From positions 62,001-126,000 of the forward strand of contig NZ_QEII01000234.1 in NCBI RefSeq assembly GCF_003347515.1: a stretch of DNA of 64,000 nt, written 5' to 3'. Positions 1-9,171 of this stretch are shown here, piece by piece; the first letter of the stretch is position 1, and each line of letters begins with the position of its first letter. This DNA is from Rhodoferax ferrireducens. GTDB taxonomy: Bacteria; Pseudomonadota; Gammaproteobacteria; Burkholderiales; Burkholderiaceae_C. The notes beneath the pieces are model-generated. The model had not been told where the DNA came from and did no database searches. It worked only from the letters and a program-made list of their open reading frames with translations. The position numbers and the translations under genes are program-made.

Positions 1-584
1 GCCTTTCCGAGCAGCAATGAAATAATCGTCACGTTAACCGGATGCATGGAGGCTTTGTCCCCCATGCCTTCAGAGAGCAAGCGAATGGCAGAGTCACCCT
101 CTCCCAGCATCTCGCCGACAACCGTATTTACCAGGCCAAGACACTGCTCCATTGCCTCGCGTGGTTTTGAGCTGACCAGGGCCACAATCAGCTTGTGCTC
201 ACGAATGGTCTCCGCAAAACGGCGCTCGCACATGGCCATATTTCTTTGCTGCGCAGCGAGCAGGTCACGGCTCTGTTTTCCTGCATGAAGTTCTTCTGAA
301 TTTGTTTCCTCTATAGCCCGCTTCCCGTCGGCTTCCCCGCTTATGCTGGCCGATTCGGATTCAATAGTCTCTGCACCCGACGATCTATCCGCCAATTCGC
401 TTTTTCCGGGGACGTAGCGAATGCGCTTGAGCCCGAGCTCCTGAATAACCACAATCTGCTTGTCCGAAGAAATTTTGAAACTGCCTTTGGGAAACGGGTG
501 CGACATCCACCCCAGCTCAAGCTCAATAAACATGCCAATTTGCAATTGATGGACTTCAATGAATTCGGTCTGAGCTTCGTTCAT
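1..584 (-). CDS. HD-GYP domain protein, N-terminal part (DUF3391 + start of HD-GYP)
   Basis: The frame is open from an ATG at 584 to the window edge, so about 194 residues are visible and the C-terminus is missing. Residues about 5-60 (VHQLQIGMFIELELGWMSHP ... KRIRYVPGKS) match the DUF3391 domain that precedes HD-GYP cyclic-di-GMP phosphodiesterase domains. A charged linker follows, and the last visible residues (MHPVNVTIISLLLGKA) look like the beginning of the HD-GYP fold. The HD and GYP catalytic motifs would lie outside the window, so activity cannot be judged. An in-frame TAG lies not far upstream of the chosen ATG. No strong ribosome binding site is seen. Confidence 0.82.
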   Translation of the reverse strand, partial: MNEAQTEFIEVHQLQIGMFIELELGWMSHPFPKGSFKISSDKQIVVIQELGLKRIRYVPGKSELADRSSGAETIESESASISGEADGKRAIEETNSEELHAGKQSRDLLAAQQRNMAMCERRFAETIREHKLIVALVSSKPREAMEQCLGLVNTVVGEMLGEGDSAIRLLSEGMGDKASMHPVNVTIISLLLGK

Positions 585-764
585 GTGCAATTCAATACGG
601 AACCCGGGCCTTTCATGGCCGCAAGTGATAAGAGCCTACATATTTTTTATTGCAGACGTTATCATATTAATGTGAGCGAACCGAGGTGGGCCGTCGATAT
701 GGCTGGAAATTCGAGATACGCGGAGTTTGTAGCCGTTGCAGGGCAAGACATGGATTCACGAATG

Positions 765-802
765 AAAAAAGCCTCTGAATATCTCTACTCAGAGGCTTTT
801 TT
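765..802 (-). terminator. Intrinsic terminator of tRNA-Pro (likely bidirectional)
   Basis: Stem GCCTCTGA (771-778) pairs with TCAGAGGC (789-796) and is flanked by A6 on the left and T6 on the right, so it can work on either strand. It lies just 3' of tRNA-Pro and also 5' of the HD-GYP gene. Confidence 0.85.
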
Positions 803-811
803 CGTTCGTAA

Positions 812-888
812 TGGTCGGTGTGAAAGGATTCGAACCTTCGACCCCTTGCACCCCATGCAAGTGCGCTACCAGGCTGCGCCACACACCG
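812..888 (-). tRNA. tRNA-Pro (anticodon GGG)
   Basis: The reverse complement folds as a 77-nt cloverleaf. The acceptor arms are CGGTGTG and CACACCG with discriminator A and an encoded CCA. The D arm contains GCGCAGCCTGGTAGCGC, the anticodon stem is CTTGC/GCAAG with loop ATGGGGT, and the T arm contains GGTTCGAATCC. Anticodon GGG reads CCC (proline). Confidence 0.95.
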
Positions 889-900
889 AACTAAGCTTGA

Positions 901-906
901 ATTATA
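901..906 (-). promoter_or_regulatory. -10 box of the tRNA-Pro promoter
   Basis: A perfect TATAAT on the minus strand lies 12 bases upstream of the mature tRNA 5' end. The -35 region is not convincing. Confidence 0.5.
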
Positions 907-926
907 ACCGGTAGAAAAACGATATT

Positions 927-1376
927 TCAGAGCGCCAGTGACAGGAGCTCACGAATTTCAAACAGTTCACGTCGCACGAACAACAAGTGATCAGAAACAC
1001 TATCGGATGACCAGATGGGTTGGCTATCTTCAAAGTCATTCAACTCCGAATCACTGATCTCGATGACTTCGACGCCACTCAACTGCACTTCGCCATTGCT
1101 CCTATTGTCACGCTCGGTCTGCAGGATCTCCTGCATCTTATTGCGCGCGCCGCTGATGGTGAACCCTTGGTCATAGAGTAGGTCGCGGATGCGACGGATC
1201 ATCAGTACCTCATGGTGCTGGTAGTAGCGGCGATTACCACGCCGCTTCATGGGACGCAACTGTGTAAACTCCTGCTCCCAATACCGTAGCACGTGAGGTT
1301 TAACGCCACATAAATCACCAACTTCACCGATGGTGAAATAGCGTTTGGCAGGTATGGGAGGAAGGGTTTTCTCCAT
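927..1376 (-). CDS. MerR-family transcriptional regulator
   Basis: A 149-residue protein with an N-terminal winged helix-turn-helix of the MerR class (YFTIGEVGDLCGVKPHVLRY, then RRGNRRYYQHHEV) at about residues 12-80. A short, acidic C-terminal part has no metal-binding cysteines, so it is not a classical metal sensor. It sits directly downstream of ihfA in the pheST-ihfA string, an arrangement common in proteobacteria; its targets are unknown. The longest frame begins at a TTG at 1385, but the ATG at 1376 (MEKTLPPIP) is the more likely start. Confidence 0.85.
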   Translation of the reverse strand: MEKTLPPIPAKRYFTIGEVGDLCGVKPHVLRYWEQEFTQLRPMKRRGNRRYYQHHEVLMIRRIRDLLYDQGFTISGARNKMQEILQTERDNRSNGEVQLSGVEVIEISDSELNDFEDSQPIWSSDSVSDHLLFVRRELFEIRELLSLAL

Positions 1377-1478
1377 TGAAATCAATGCTGTAGGAGATAA
1401 AGATCAGAGGTTACTCCAAGCCACTACGGTATGTAAAGTCGCAATTAACCCTGAACAGCAAATAAACAGTAGCCGGGA

Positions 1479-1814
1479 CTAAATGTTTGAAGATGGACGG
1501 CCTTCGTCCTGGATTTGTTCCTTGAGTTTGTGGCTGGCATGAAAGGTCACCACGCGGCGGGCCTGTATGGGAATGGCCTCGCCGGTTCGGGGATTGCGCC
1601 CTGGGCGGGGCGCCTTGGTCCGGATCTGAAAGTTACCAAAGCCTGAAATCTTGACATCGTCTCCCTCAACCAGACTGTCAGAGATCAAGTCAAAAAATGC
1701 GTCAATCATGTCTTTTGATTCGCGCTTATTCAGGCCTATCTGCTCAAACAGCAATTCAGCCAGCTGTGCTTTAGTCAGCGCAGGGGTTTCCAGGCTTTCA
1801 ACCGAGATGTCCAT
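1479..1814 (-). CDS. ihfA: Integration host factor subunit alpha
   Basis: A 111-residue HU/IHF family protein. IHF is a heterodimer with IhfB that bends DNA sharply at specific sites. The family core is complete: helical dimer part ([20 protein letters not shown]), the GFGNF turn, and the DNA-contacting beta arm with the tip GRNPRTGE whose proline intercalates. It follows pheT at a spacing of 35 bases, the classic position of ihfA. The N-terminal extension ([11 protein letters not shown]) and a short C-terminal tail make it slightly longer than the 99-residue E. coli protein. Confidence 0.96.
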   Translation of the reverse strand: MDISVESLETPALTKAQLAELLFEQIGLNKRESKDMIDAFFDLISDSLVEGDDVKISGFGNFQIRTKAPRPGRNPRTGEAIPIQARRVVTFHASHKLKEQIQDEGRPSSNI

Positions 1815-1849
1815 TCAGTCCTTAATTTCGTTTAGCAGTGGGTGACGGT

Positions 1850-4288
1850 TCAGCCGCGCTGACGGGCACCCAGAGTGCCTGCCAGCGTACTCACCACCGC
1901 TTGTACTGCAGAGTCGATTTGATCTTCGGTCAAAGTGCTGTCTTCGCTATTGAGAGTCAGGCGCACTGCCATGCTCTTCTCAAAGCTTGGGACGGCCGTG
2001 CCATCTGGATCTTTGGCAGGCTTGGGACGATAGACGTCGAACAGGGTGGCATCGCGCAGCAGGCCGGCCGTAGGCGCAGACCAAACAGCCCCTATCAAGG
2101 CCGCGTGAGTGACTTTTTCGTGCACCAGCACCGCGATATCGCGCTCCACGGCCTGATGCTTGGCCACCACCTTGAACACCGGCACCTCGCGCTGCAGCAC
2201 TGCGTCAAGTTCCAGCTCAAACATGACCGGCGCTTGCGCCAAATCATAGGCCTGACGCCATTGGGGATGCAACTCGCCAACGAATCCAATGGCCATACCT
2301 CCTAATGTGACGCGAGCACAACGTCCTGGGTGCATAGCGGGATGCTCGGCGGGTGCAAAGGTCGGCTTAAGCGGGGCCAGCAATGCCTCAATATCGCCTT
2401 TGACATCAAAGAAATCAGCACCCTGTTCTTTGCGGCCCCACTGCAGCGCGTCGGCACTACCGCACACCATGCCCGCGACACGCATGGGCTGATGAAAGCC
2501 TTCGACCGTGGAGTCGGTATTTTTGATGGACGCATCACGTAAAAATACACGACCCAGTTCAAAAACGCGCACGCGCTGGGCTTTCCTGTCGAGGTTAAAC
2601 TTCAAAACTTGTAGCAGCGAGCCCAATAGAGACGAGCGCATCACGCTCATTTGGCTGGCGATTGGATTGAGCAGTTTGATGGGACTGGGATTTCCGGCCA
2701 GCTCATGCTCCCAACGCTCTTCAACAAAACTGAAGTTGATGGTTTCCTGGTACCCCAGCGCAGCAATGGCGCGGCGCACGGCAAACGGACTGCGCTGCGC
2801 CTCGGTGCGAATTTTGGCAGTGATTGGCGCCAAAGGCGGTGTCTGCGGCAGATTGTTGTAGCCCACCATGCGGGCCACTTCTTCAATCAAATCCTCTTCA
2901 ATTTGCAGATCAAAACGGTAGGACGGTGGCGCCACGGAGATGATGCCATCACCTTGCGTGACCGGCAACCCCAGTCGCGTCAGCGCGTCAACACATTGCG
3001 CTTGGGTTAACGGCATGCCAATGACTTTGCTGGCGCGTGCCACGCGCAGGTTGACCGCAACGGGCGCGGGCAGATTCACCTGCAGGTCGTCGATGGGTCC
3101 ACATGCCGTGTTGGCAGTACCGCAAATGTCAATGATCAGTTGCGTGATGCGTTCAATGTGCTCCACAGTCTGGCTCGGGTCCACTCCGCGCTCAAACCGG
3201 TGGCCGGCATCAGTAGAGAAGTTGAAGCGGCGTGACCGGCCAGCGATAGCTTTAGGCCACCAGAAAGCGGCTTCCACATACACATGCTGCGTGTCGTCAG
3301 ACACGGCAGTAGCGTCACCACCCATAATGCCGGCGAGCGACTCGACCTGCTCCAAGTCGGCAATCACGCCAACTTTATCGTCGACTGTGACCGTGTTGCC
3401 ATTCAATAATTTGAGTTGTTCACCCGGCTTGCCCCAGCGCACGTCCAAGCCCCCATGGATCTTGTCAAGATCAAAAATATGCGATGGACGACCCAACTCA
3501 AACATCACGTAGTTGGAAATATCCACCAACGCCGTGACGCTCCGCTGACCGCAGCGCGCCAATCGGTCCACTATCCACCGCGGCGTACTGGCCCGGGGGT
3601 TAACGTGGCGCACAATGCGGCCAGAGAAACGTCCGCACAGATCGGGCGCGCTTATCCTCACCGGTAACTTGTCTGCGCTCCCGACTTTTACGGCTGGAAA
3701 GCTGGAGGACTTCAACGGTGCGCCCGTCAAGGCGGCCACTTCTCGCGCAACGCCATAGACACTCAGACAATGAGCCAGATTGGGCGTGAGTTTGAGGGTG
3801 AATAAGGTGTCATCTAAATTCAAATGCTCACGTATGTCCTGCCCCAGCGGCGCATCCGCGGCAAGCTCCAACAGGCCACCTTGTTCGTCTGAAAGCTTCA
3901 GTTCTCGCGCTGAACACAGCATGCCCTGGCTCTCAACGCCACGCAGCTTGCCCAGGCTGATTTTGAAGGGTTTTCCATCGTCGCCAGGAGGCAACTCCGC
4001 GCCGACCAAGGCACACGGCACCTTGATGCCGACGCGCGCATTGGGTGCACCACACACGATATCAAGTAAGGTCGACTGCCCCACATCCACCTTGCACACG
4101 CGCAGGCGATCCGCATTGGGATGCTGCACTGCTTCTTTGATTTCACCCACGACGATTTTGGTGAACGGTGGGGCAACGGTCTTGAGTTCTTCAACCTCAA
4201 GACCCGCCATGGTGAGCGTCTCGGCAAGTTGTTCGGTGGAAAGGGGTGGATTGCAAAACTCGCGCAACCAGGATTCGGGGAATTGCAT
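1850..4288 (-). CDS. pheT: Phenylalanine--tRNA ligase beta subunit
   Basis: An 812-residue subunit of the (alpha beta)2 enzyme that charges tRNA-Phe in the cytoplasm. Visible in order: N-terminal helix and tRNA-binding (EMAP-like) domain around residues 40-150, the B3/B4 editing region in the middle (with MGGDATAVSDDT and RRFNFSTDAGHRFERGVDP), B5, and a C-terminal ferredoxin-fold anticodon-binding domain (VFKVVAKHQAVERDIAVLV ... LTLNSEDSTLTEDQI). Length is normal for the family. It follows pheS by 21 bases on the same strand and is presumably co-transcribed with it and ihfA. Confidence 0.98.
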   Translation of the reverse strand: MQFPESWLREFCNPPLSTEQLAETLTMAGLEVEELKTVAPPFTKIVVGEIKEAVQHPNADRLRVCKVDVGQSTLLDIVCGAPNARVGIKVPCALVGAELPPGDDGKPFKISLGKLRGVESQGMLCSARELKLSDEQGGLLELAADAPLGQDIREHLNLDDTLFTLKLTPNLAHCLSVYGVAREVAALTGAPLKSSSFPAVKVGSADKLPVRISAPDLCGRFSGRIVRHVNPRASTPRWIVDRLARCGQRSVTALVDISNYVMFELGRPSHIFDLDKIHGGLDVRWGKPGEQLKLLNGNTVTVDDKVGVIADLEQVESLAGIMGGDATAVSDDTQHVYVEAAFWWPKAIAGRSRRFNFSTDAGHRFERGVDPSQTVEHIERITQLIIDICGTANTACGPIDDLQVNLPAPVAVNLRVARASKVIGMPLTQAQCVDALTRLGLPVTQGDGIISVAPPSYRFDLQIEEDLIEEVARMVGYNNLPQTPPLAPITAKIRTEAQRSPFAVRRAIAALGYQETINFSFVEERWEHELAGNPSPIKLLNPIASQMSVMRSSLLGSLLQVLKFNLDRKAQRVRVFELGRVFLRDASIKNTDSTVEGFHQPMRVAGMVCGSADALQWGRKEQGADFFDVKGDIEALLAPLKPTFAPAEHPAMHPGRCARVTLGGMAIGFVGELHPQWRQAYDLAQAPVMFELELDAVLQREVPVFKVVAKHQAVERDIAVLVHEKVTHAALIGAVWSAPTAGLLRDATLFDVYRPKPAKDPDGTAVPSFEKSMAVRLTLNSEDSTLTEDQIDSAVQAVVSTLAGTLGARQRG

Positions 4289-4309
4289 GATGAATCTTCG
4301 ATTTCTTTT

Positions 4310-5386
4310 TTATTGGAATTGCGACAGAAAGCGGATATCACCGTCAAAAAACAAGCGCAAATCATTTACACCATAGCGCAACATGGTGAGCCGGTCAGGC
4401 CCCATGCCAAAGGCAAAGCCAATGTACTTCTCGGGATCCAACCCCATGTTGCGAATCACATTGGGATGCACCTGGCCCGAGCCGGCCACTTCCAGCCAGC
4501 GGCCAGCGAGTGGACCGGTCTGGAACTGGATATCAATCTCGGCACTCGGCTCGGTGAACGGGAAAAAACTGGGGCGAAATCGCAGCACCAAGTCGTCCGA
4601 TTCGAAGAAGGTGCGGCAAAAATCTGTGAAGACAAACTTGAGGTCTTTGAAGCTGACGTTCTCACCTATCCACAAGCCTTCGCACTGGTGGAACATGGGG
4701 GAATGCGTGGCATCGCTGTCAACGCGGTAGGTACGGCCAGGCGCAATGACGCGAATTTCAGGCATGGAACCTGAAAACAGTCCTACTGAGGGCTGCCCGG
4801 CTTCCGCAGCAGCACGGTGCTGTTTAACATGCTGCACCGCATGACGAATTTGCATCGGGCTGGTGTGGGTGCGCAGCAGGTTGGGTGCACTGACAGAGCC
4901 GCCTTCGACGTAGAAAGTGTCGTGCATCGAACGCGCGGGGTGATCTTCAGGCGTATTCAGTGCGGTGAAGTTGAACCAATCTGTTTCGATCTCGGGACCT
5001 TGCGCCACCTCAAAACCCATAGAGCCAAAGATGGCTTCGATACGTTCCAAGGTGATCGACACCGGATGCAAACCGCCCTGCCCTCGCTGCCGGCCAGGTA
5101 GGGTGACATCAAGGGCTTCGGCTTGGAGCTGAATCTGTAATTCAGCATCAGCGAGCGCTTGACGGCGACTATTCAAGGCAGCTTCGATGGCCTGTTTTGC
5201 GAGGTTGATGGCAGCGCCGCGTGACTTCTTCTCATCCACCGGGAGGGCAGCCATGCCCTTCATTAACTCAGTGATGCGGCCAGACTTGCCGAGAAACAAC
5301 GCTTTGGCGTTTTCCAGGTCTGCGGGAGTGAGAGCCTTCTCAAAGGCTTCTTTTGCGCTGTCAACGACGAAGTTCAACTCGTTCAT
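4310..5386 (-). CDS. pheS: Phenylalanine--tRNA ligase alpha subunit
   Basis: A 358-residue catalytic alpha subunit. The class II motifs are clear: motif 2 region ([19 protein letters not shown], then [17 protein letters not shown]) and motif 3 ([18 protein letters not shown]). The N-terminus ([15 protein letters not shown]) is the usual coiled-coil start. An upstream in-frame ATG at 5452 would add 22 residues unlike the family; the ATG at 5386 has AAGAGA about 6 bases upstream and is preferred. The leader contains a terminator-like hairpin (5455-5487). Confidence 0.97.
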   Translation of the reverse strand: MNELNFVVDSAKEAFEKALTPADLENAKALFLGKSGRITELMKGMAALPVDEKKSRGAAINLAKQAIEAALNSRRQALADAELQIQLQAEALDVTLPGRQRGQGGLHPVSITLERIEAIFGSMGFEVAQGPEIETDWFNFTALNTPEDHPARSMHDTFYVEGGSVSAPNLLRTHTSPMQIRHAVQHVKQHRAAAEAGQPSVGLFSGSMPEIRVIAPGRTYRVDSDATHSPMFHQCEGLWIGENVSFKDLKFVFTDFCRTFFESDDLVLRFRPSFFPFTEPSAEIDIQFQTGPLAGRWLEVAGSGQVHPNVIRNMGLDPEKYIGFAFGMGPDRLTMLRYGVNDLRLFFDGDIRFLSQFQ

Positions 5387-5454
5387 AATTTCTCTTGTAG
5401 TTCCGACATAACTTGAGTACAAGTTAGTCTTCTCTGAAACTGCGTTTTTCAATG

Positions 5455-5487
5455 AAAAAGGGCTAGCGCTTTTTCAAGCTCTAGCCC
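5455..5487 (-). terminator. Terminator / possible attenuator between rplT and pheS
   Basis: On the minus strand, GGGCTAGAGC (5487-5478) pairs with GCGCTAGCCC (5469-5460) with one mismatch, followed by TTTTT (5459-5455). It ends the infC-rpmI-rplT unit and lies about 70 bases before the pheS start. The upstream arm is part of a copy of the 55-bp repeat. No phenylalanine-rich leader peptide is visible, so attenuation is only a possibility. Confidence 0.7.
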
Positions 5488-5525
5488 TTGTTTCTAATGC
5501 ACAGAACGTTATCCGAAAGATAGCG
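5471..5525 (+). repeat. 55-bp dispersed repeat, copy 1 (rplT-pheS gap)
   Basis: It begins TTTTCAAGCTCTAGCC and ends GATAGCG, the same ends and length as the other copies, though the middle is degenerate (TTGTTTCTAATGCACAGA). It occupies most of the gap between rplT (ends 5539) and the terminator loop, and its GCTCTAGCCC block forms one arm of the terminator stem. Confidence 0.55.
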
Positions 5526-5538
5526 AACCGCCGTAAAC

Positions 5539-5898
5539 TCAAGCAGCCAGTTTGGCCTTGACTTGCTCCACGATACCGGCAAATGCGGCCATGTCATGCA
5601 CAGCGATATCAGACAGAACCTTACGGTCGATCTCGATATTCGCTTTCTTCAGCCCGTTGGCAAATTGGCTGTAAGTCATGCCGCACTGACGCGCAGCCGC
5701 ATTAATACGGGCAATCCACAACTGACGGAAGACGCGCTTCTTGGTACGGCGGTCACGGTAGGCATATTGCCCAGCCTTCATTACCGCTTCTTTGGCGACG
5801 CGGTAGACATTACCGCGGCGACCGCGAAAACCTTTTGCAAGGGCTAAGACTTTTTTATGGCGGGCGCGAGCCGTTACACCACGTTTGACGCGAGGCAT
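5539..5898 (-). CDS. rplT: 50S ribosomal protein bL20
   Basis: A 119-residue basic protein starting [16 protein letters not shown], diagnostic for bL20, with the family core ([39 protein letters not shown]). bL20 nucleates early assembly of the large subunit and in enterobacteria also represses its own operon by binding the mRNA leader. Length is normal. It is third in infC-rpmI-rplT, 25 bases after rpmI. A good GGAG-type site precedes the ATG. Confidence 0.98.
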   Translation of the reverse strand: MPRVKRGVTARARHKKVLALAKGFRGRRGNVYRVAKEAVMKAGQYAYRDRRTKKRVFRQLWIARINAAARQCGMTYSQFANGLKKANIEIDRKVLSDIAVHDMAAFAGIVEQVKAKLAA

Positions 5899-5923
5899 GT
5901 GATTACTCCTTGTTCGTCGTTAA

Positions 5924-6127
5924 TTAAATACCACGGCCGGGCAACATCTGTGACATGTGACCCATATTGGTCTCGTGTACAGCCGTCGAACCGCGCAATT
6001 GGCGTTTATTTTTAGTGGTCTTCTTGGTCAGAATGTGACGCTTGAAGGCTTGACCGCGTTTAACGGTGCCACCTGGACGGACGCGGAAGCGTTTTTTCGC
6101 CGCGCTCTTGGTCTTCATTTTGGGCAT
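5924..6127 (-). CDS. rpmI: 50S ribosomal protein bL35
   Basis: A 67-residue basic protein ([16 protein letters not shown] ... [14 protein letters not shown]) typical of bL35. The longest frame starts two codons earlier (MN at 6133), but family members begin at MPKMKTKS, so 6127 is chosen. It lies between infC and rplT as in most bacteria. Confidence 0.96.
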   Translation of the reverse strand: MPKMKTKSAAKKRFRVRPGGTVKRGQAFKRHILTKKTTKNKRQLRGSTAVHETNMGHMSQMLPGRGI

Positions 6128-6298
6128 ATTCATGCTCCTTCTTCATTGTGCTCGTGAGGCGTCTGCAAACTATTTACAGCCTTGTTGGCCCCGAGCCACT
6201 TTTAAGTGGCGCTTTTTATAGCGTCACTTGCGTGGTGAGTGTTACCTCGCCACCATTCGAAGCGCATGGGTCACACGAACCCAAGCGCCACAAAATTT

Positions 6299-6892
6299 TT
6301 AAGACGTCACCGCTGGCGTGGAATCCACCACCGGCTTCACTGCAATTTTCTTCTTGCCAGGCGCGATCATCATGATCATCTGGCGCCCTTCCAGCTTGGG
6401 AAACTGCTCGATCAAGATCAAATCACCCAATTCAGTCCGAATCCTGTTCAGCAAGGCCATACCGATCTCTTGGTGGGTAATCTCGCGTCCCCGAAAGCGC
6501 AATGTAATCTTGCACTTATCGCCTTCAGACAAAAAGCGCTTGATATTGCGCATCTTGATGTTGTAATCACCATCATCAGTACCCGGACGGAACTTGATTT
6601 CCTTGATTTCGATAACCGTCTGCTTGGCCTTCGCTTCCGCCGCCTTCTTTTGCTCTTGGTACTTGAACTTGCCATAATCCATCAAGCGACAAACCGGCGG
6701 AACCGCCGTGGCAGAGATTTCAACCAGATCAACATCCAGCTCACCCGCCATACGCAGCGCCTCCATCAGGCTGACCACGCCAAGCGGCTCATTCTCAACT
6801 CCAGAGAGTCGAACTTCCGGAGCCATAATTTCCCGGTTCAGGCGATGTTTGCGTTCTTCGCGGTGACGGCGATCACGAAATTCAGTAGCGAT
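6299..6892 (-). CDS. infC: Translation initiation factor IF-3 with AUC start codon
   Basis: IF-3 binds the 30S subunit, prevents early 50S joining and checks start-codon pairing. The first ATG in frame (6826, MAPEVRLSG) would remove the first strand of the N-domain. Homology to IF-3 continues upstream ([16 protein letters not shown] aligns with NRINGEIRAQEVRLTG of E. coli) to an ATC codon at 6892, which has GAAGGA 7 bases upstream. Starting there gives 197 residues, with the N-domain, linker ([14 protein letters not shown]) and C-domain ([13 protein letters not shown]) complete. E. coli infC starts with AUU, which IF-3 discriminates against, giving autoregulation; an AUC start here implies the same. 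Confidence is high for the gene, moderate for the exact start. Confidence 0.95.
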   Translation of the reverse strand: MATEFRDRRHREERKHRLNREIMAPEVRLSGVENEPLGVVSLMEALRMAGELDVDLVEISATAVPPVCRLMDYGKFKYQEQKKAAEAKAKQTVIEIKEIKFRPGTDDGDYNIKMRNIKRFLSEGDKCKITLRFRGREITHQEIGMALLNRIRTELGDLILIEQFPKLEGRQMIMMIAPGKKKIAVKPVVDSTPAVTS

Positions 6893-6981
6893 GGTTTAAT
6901 CCTTCACAAATTCTGCTACGAAAACCGTAGCTAAAACCGATTTATGCACGCGGACAAGCTGCAATCTGGCTTGATACCAGC

Positions 6982-8907
6982 TTAGACAACAGACTTGTTA
7001 GTGATGTCGCTTGCGATTTTTTGCACGAATGCATCGAGAGACATCACACCGAGGTCTTGACCACCCCGGACGCGCACTGCAACGGTACCTGCTGCTTTTT
7101 CCTTGTCGCCCACGACAAGGATATATGGCAACTTTTGCATTGAATGCTCGCGTATTTTATACGTTATTTTCTCGTTGCGCAAATCCGTCACGACCCTAAG
7201 TTCTTGATTTGGCAGTGATTTCTTCAATATGTCGACAATTTCGCGACAATAATTGGCTTGGGCGTCCGTGATATTGAGCACCGCAACCTGTACCGGAGCC
7301 AGCCAGACAGGCAAGGCGCCGGCACTTTCTTCAATCAAAATTCCGATAAAGCGCTCCAGACTGCCGACGATCGCGCGATGAAGCATCACCGGCCGGTGAC
7401 GGGCGCCATCTTCTCCCACATACTCGGCGTCCAACCGCTCCGGCATCGAAAAATCCACCTGAATGGTTCCGCATTGCCAATGGCGTCCAATCGCATCCTT
7501 GAGTGTGTATTCGATCTTCGGCCCATAAAATGCACCCTCTCCGGGTGAAATTTCGAACTCGCAGTCGGATGCCCGCAGACTTTCAATCAAAGCGGCTTCG
7601 GCCTTATCCCATACCTCGTCAGAGCCAATGCGCTGCTCCGGACGGGTGGCGATCTTGTAAATGATGTTCTTGAAACCAAAGTCCGTATAGACCTTTTGGA
7701 GCAGGCTCGTGTAATCTACACACTCCTGAAGTATCTGGTCTTCGGTGCAAAATATGTGACCGTCATCCTGCGTGAAGCCCCGTACACGCATGATGCCGTG
7801 CAGCCCGCCCGAAGGCTCGTTACGGTGGCATTGGCCGAACTCGCCGTAACGTAGCGGCAGATCGCGGTAGCTCTTGATGCCCTGCTTAAAGATCAGGATA
7901 TGGCCTGGGCAATTCATCGGTTTCAGGGCGTATTCACGCTTTTCCGACTCAGTCGTGAACATGTTTTCACGGTACTTGTCCCAGTGGCCCGTCTTCTCCC
8001 ACAGCGTCTTGTCCAGCACCTGCGGACCCTTGACTTCCTGGTAACCGTTGTCGCGGTACACCTGACGCATGTATTGTTCAACTCCTTGCCACAGCGTCCA
8101 GCCCTTGGGGTGCCAAAACACCAAGCCTGGAGCATGGTCGTCAATGTGAAACAAATCAAGCTCACGCCCAAGCTTGCGGTGATCGCGCTTCTCGGCTTCT
8201 TCAAGCATCGTCAAGTGCTGCTGCAATTCATCCTTCGTGGCCCAGGCCGTGCCGTAGATTCTCTGCAGCATTTCGTTGCGATGGTCGCCGCGCCAATACG
8301 CACCAGCGAGCTTCATCAGTTTGAAAAATTTCAGCCTGCCCGTGCTCGGCACATGTGGCCCACGGCACAGGTCTTCAAATTTGCCTTCGCGGTACAGGGA
8401 TACGTCTTCATTGGCAGGAATGCTGGCAATGATCTCTGCCTTGTAATGCTCCCCTAACTCCTTGAAGTACGCCACAGCTTCATCACGTGGCAACACACGA
8501 CGGGTAATAGGCTCGTCTTTGCCCGCCAACTCGACCATCTGCTTTTCGATGGCAATCAGATCTTCCGGGGTGAATGGTCGCTTGTATGAAAAATCGTAGA
8601 AAAATCCATTCTCAATCACTGGACCTATGGTGACTTGGGCTTCCGGGAACAACTCCTTGACAGCGTAAGCCAACAGGTGAGCTGCAGAATGACGAATCAC
8701 ATCCAGCCCATCGGCATCTTTGGCCGTGATGATGGACAAGCGACTATTCGTCTCAATCAGATAACTGGTATCCACCACCTTGCCGTGAACATTGCCCGCC
8801 AGCGCCGCTTTGGCCAGACCCGCACCAATGGAAGCCGCGACTTCAGCCACCGTCACCGGACCGGGATAGTCACGTTGGGAGCCGTCAGGAAGTGTGATTT
8901 GAATCAT
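6982..8907 (-). CDS. thrS: Threonine--tRNA ligase
   Basis: A 641-residue class II synthetase. Domains in order: TGS ([20 protein letters not shown]), the editing domain with HSAAH near residue 75 and the SAD region, then the catalytic core with the zinc-cysteine segment MNCPGHI, motif 2 ([20 protein letters not shown]) and motif 3 ([19 protein letters not shown]), and the anticodon-binding domain ([13 protein letters not shown]). Upstream sequence up to 8994 is also open but unlike the family; [10 protein letters not shown] is the conserved start, so 8907 is used. It is first in the thrS-infC-rpmI-rplT string. Confidence 0.97.
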   Translation of the reverse strand: MIQITLPDGSQRDYPGPVTVAEVAASIGAGLAKAALAGNVHGKVVDTSYLIETNSRLSIITAKDADGLDVIRHSAAHLLAYAVKELFPEAQVTIGPVIENGFFYDFSYKRPFTPEDLIAIEKQMVELAGKDEPITRRVLPRDEAVAYFKELGEHYKAEIIASIPANEDVSLYREGKFEDLCRGPHVPSTGRLKFFKLMKLAGAYWRGDHRNEMLQRIYGTAWATKDELQQHLTMLEEAEKRDHRKLGRELDLFHIDDHAPGLVFWHPKGWTLWQGVEQYMRQVYRDNGYQEVKGPQVLDKTLWEKTGHWDKYRENMFTTESEKREYALKPMNCPGHILIFKQGIKSYRDLPLRYGEFGQCHRNEPSGGLHGIMRVRGFTQDDGHIFCTEDQILQECVDYTSLLQKVYTDFGFKNIIYKIATRPEQRIGSDEVWDKAEAALIESLRASDCEFEISPGEGAFYGPKIEYTLKDAIGRHWQCGTIQVDFSMPERLDAEYVGEDGARHRPVMLHRAIVGSLERFIGILIEESAGALPVWLAPVQVAVLNITDAQANYCREIVDILKKSLPNQELRVVTDLRNEKITYKIREHSMQKLPYILVVGDKEKAAGTVAVRVRGGQDLGVMSLDAFVQKIASDITNKSVV

Positions 8908-8963
8908 GATGAAAAACCAAAAGAATGTGGAGCAAAACAAAAAGCGCGGAACCGGCCGCGCTT

Positions 8964-9018
8964 TACTATTAATTTTGTAGCTATCAGCGCACAAGGCGCG
9001 CGGGCTAACGGCCTGTAA
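8964..9018 (-). repeat. 55-bp dispersed repeat, copy 2 (upstream of thrS)
   Basis: Read on the minus strand it runs from TTACAGGCCGTTAGCCC through TGCGC and GATAGCTAC to ATAGTA. Both ends and the 55-bp spacing match the other copies. It lies in the thrS-aceA gap, about 57 bases upstream of the thrS start. Confidence 0.6.
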
Positions 9019-9106
9019 GCTATATAAACTTCGCCGATGTAGTTCGCGGTGTCATAACCAGACTGCCTTTCTCGCTCTTGTTGCAGGGATGAGGCGCCGA
9101 GTTTAA

Positions 9107-9149
9107 CAAAAAAGGGCCTGTGCCATCCAAAAATGGATGGCACAGGCCC
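9107..9149 (-). terminator. Strong intrinsic terminator after aceA
   Basis: A perfect 15-bp stem: GGGCCTGTGCCATCC (9114-9128) and its complement (9135-9149), followed on the minus strand by T6 (9113-9108). It starts 23 bases after the aceA stop. Confidence 0.92.
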
Positions 9150-9171
9150 TTGATCGAATCAGCAATGCTGC

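Noticed and set aside
498-914. A 138-codon plus-strand frame
   Set aside because: It runs over the start of the HD-GYP gene, the terminator and the tRNA-Pro gene; the protein has no family likeness.
6190-6220. Hairpin GCCACTT/AAGTGGC between infC and rpmI as a terminator
   Set aside because: The T-run lies on the plus-strand side, while the genes run on minus; termination inside this operon is also unlikely.
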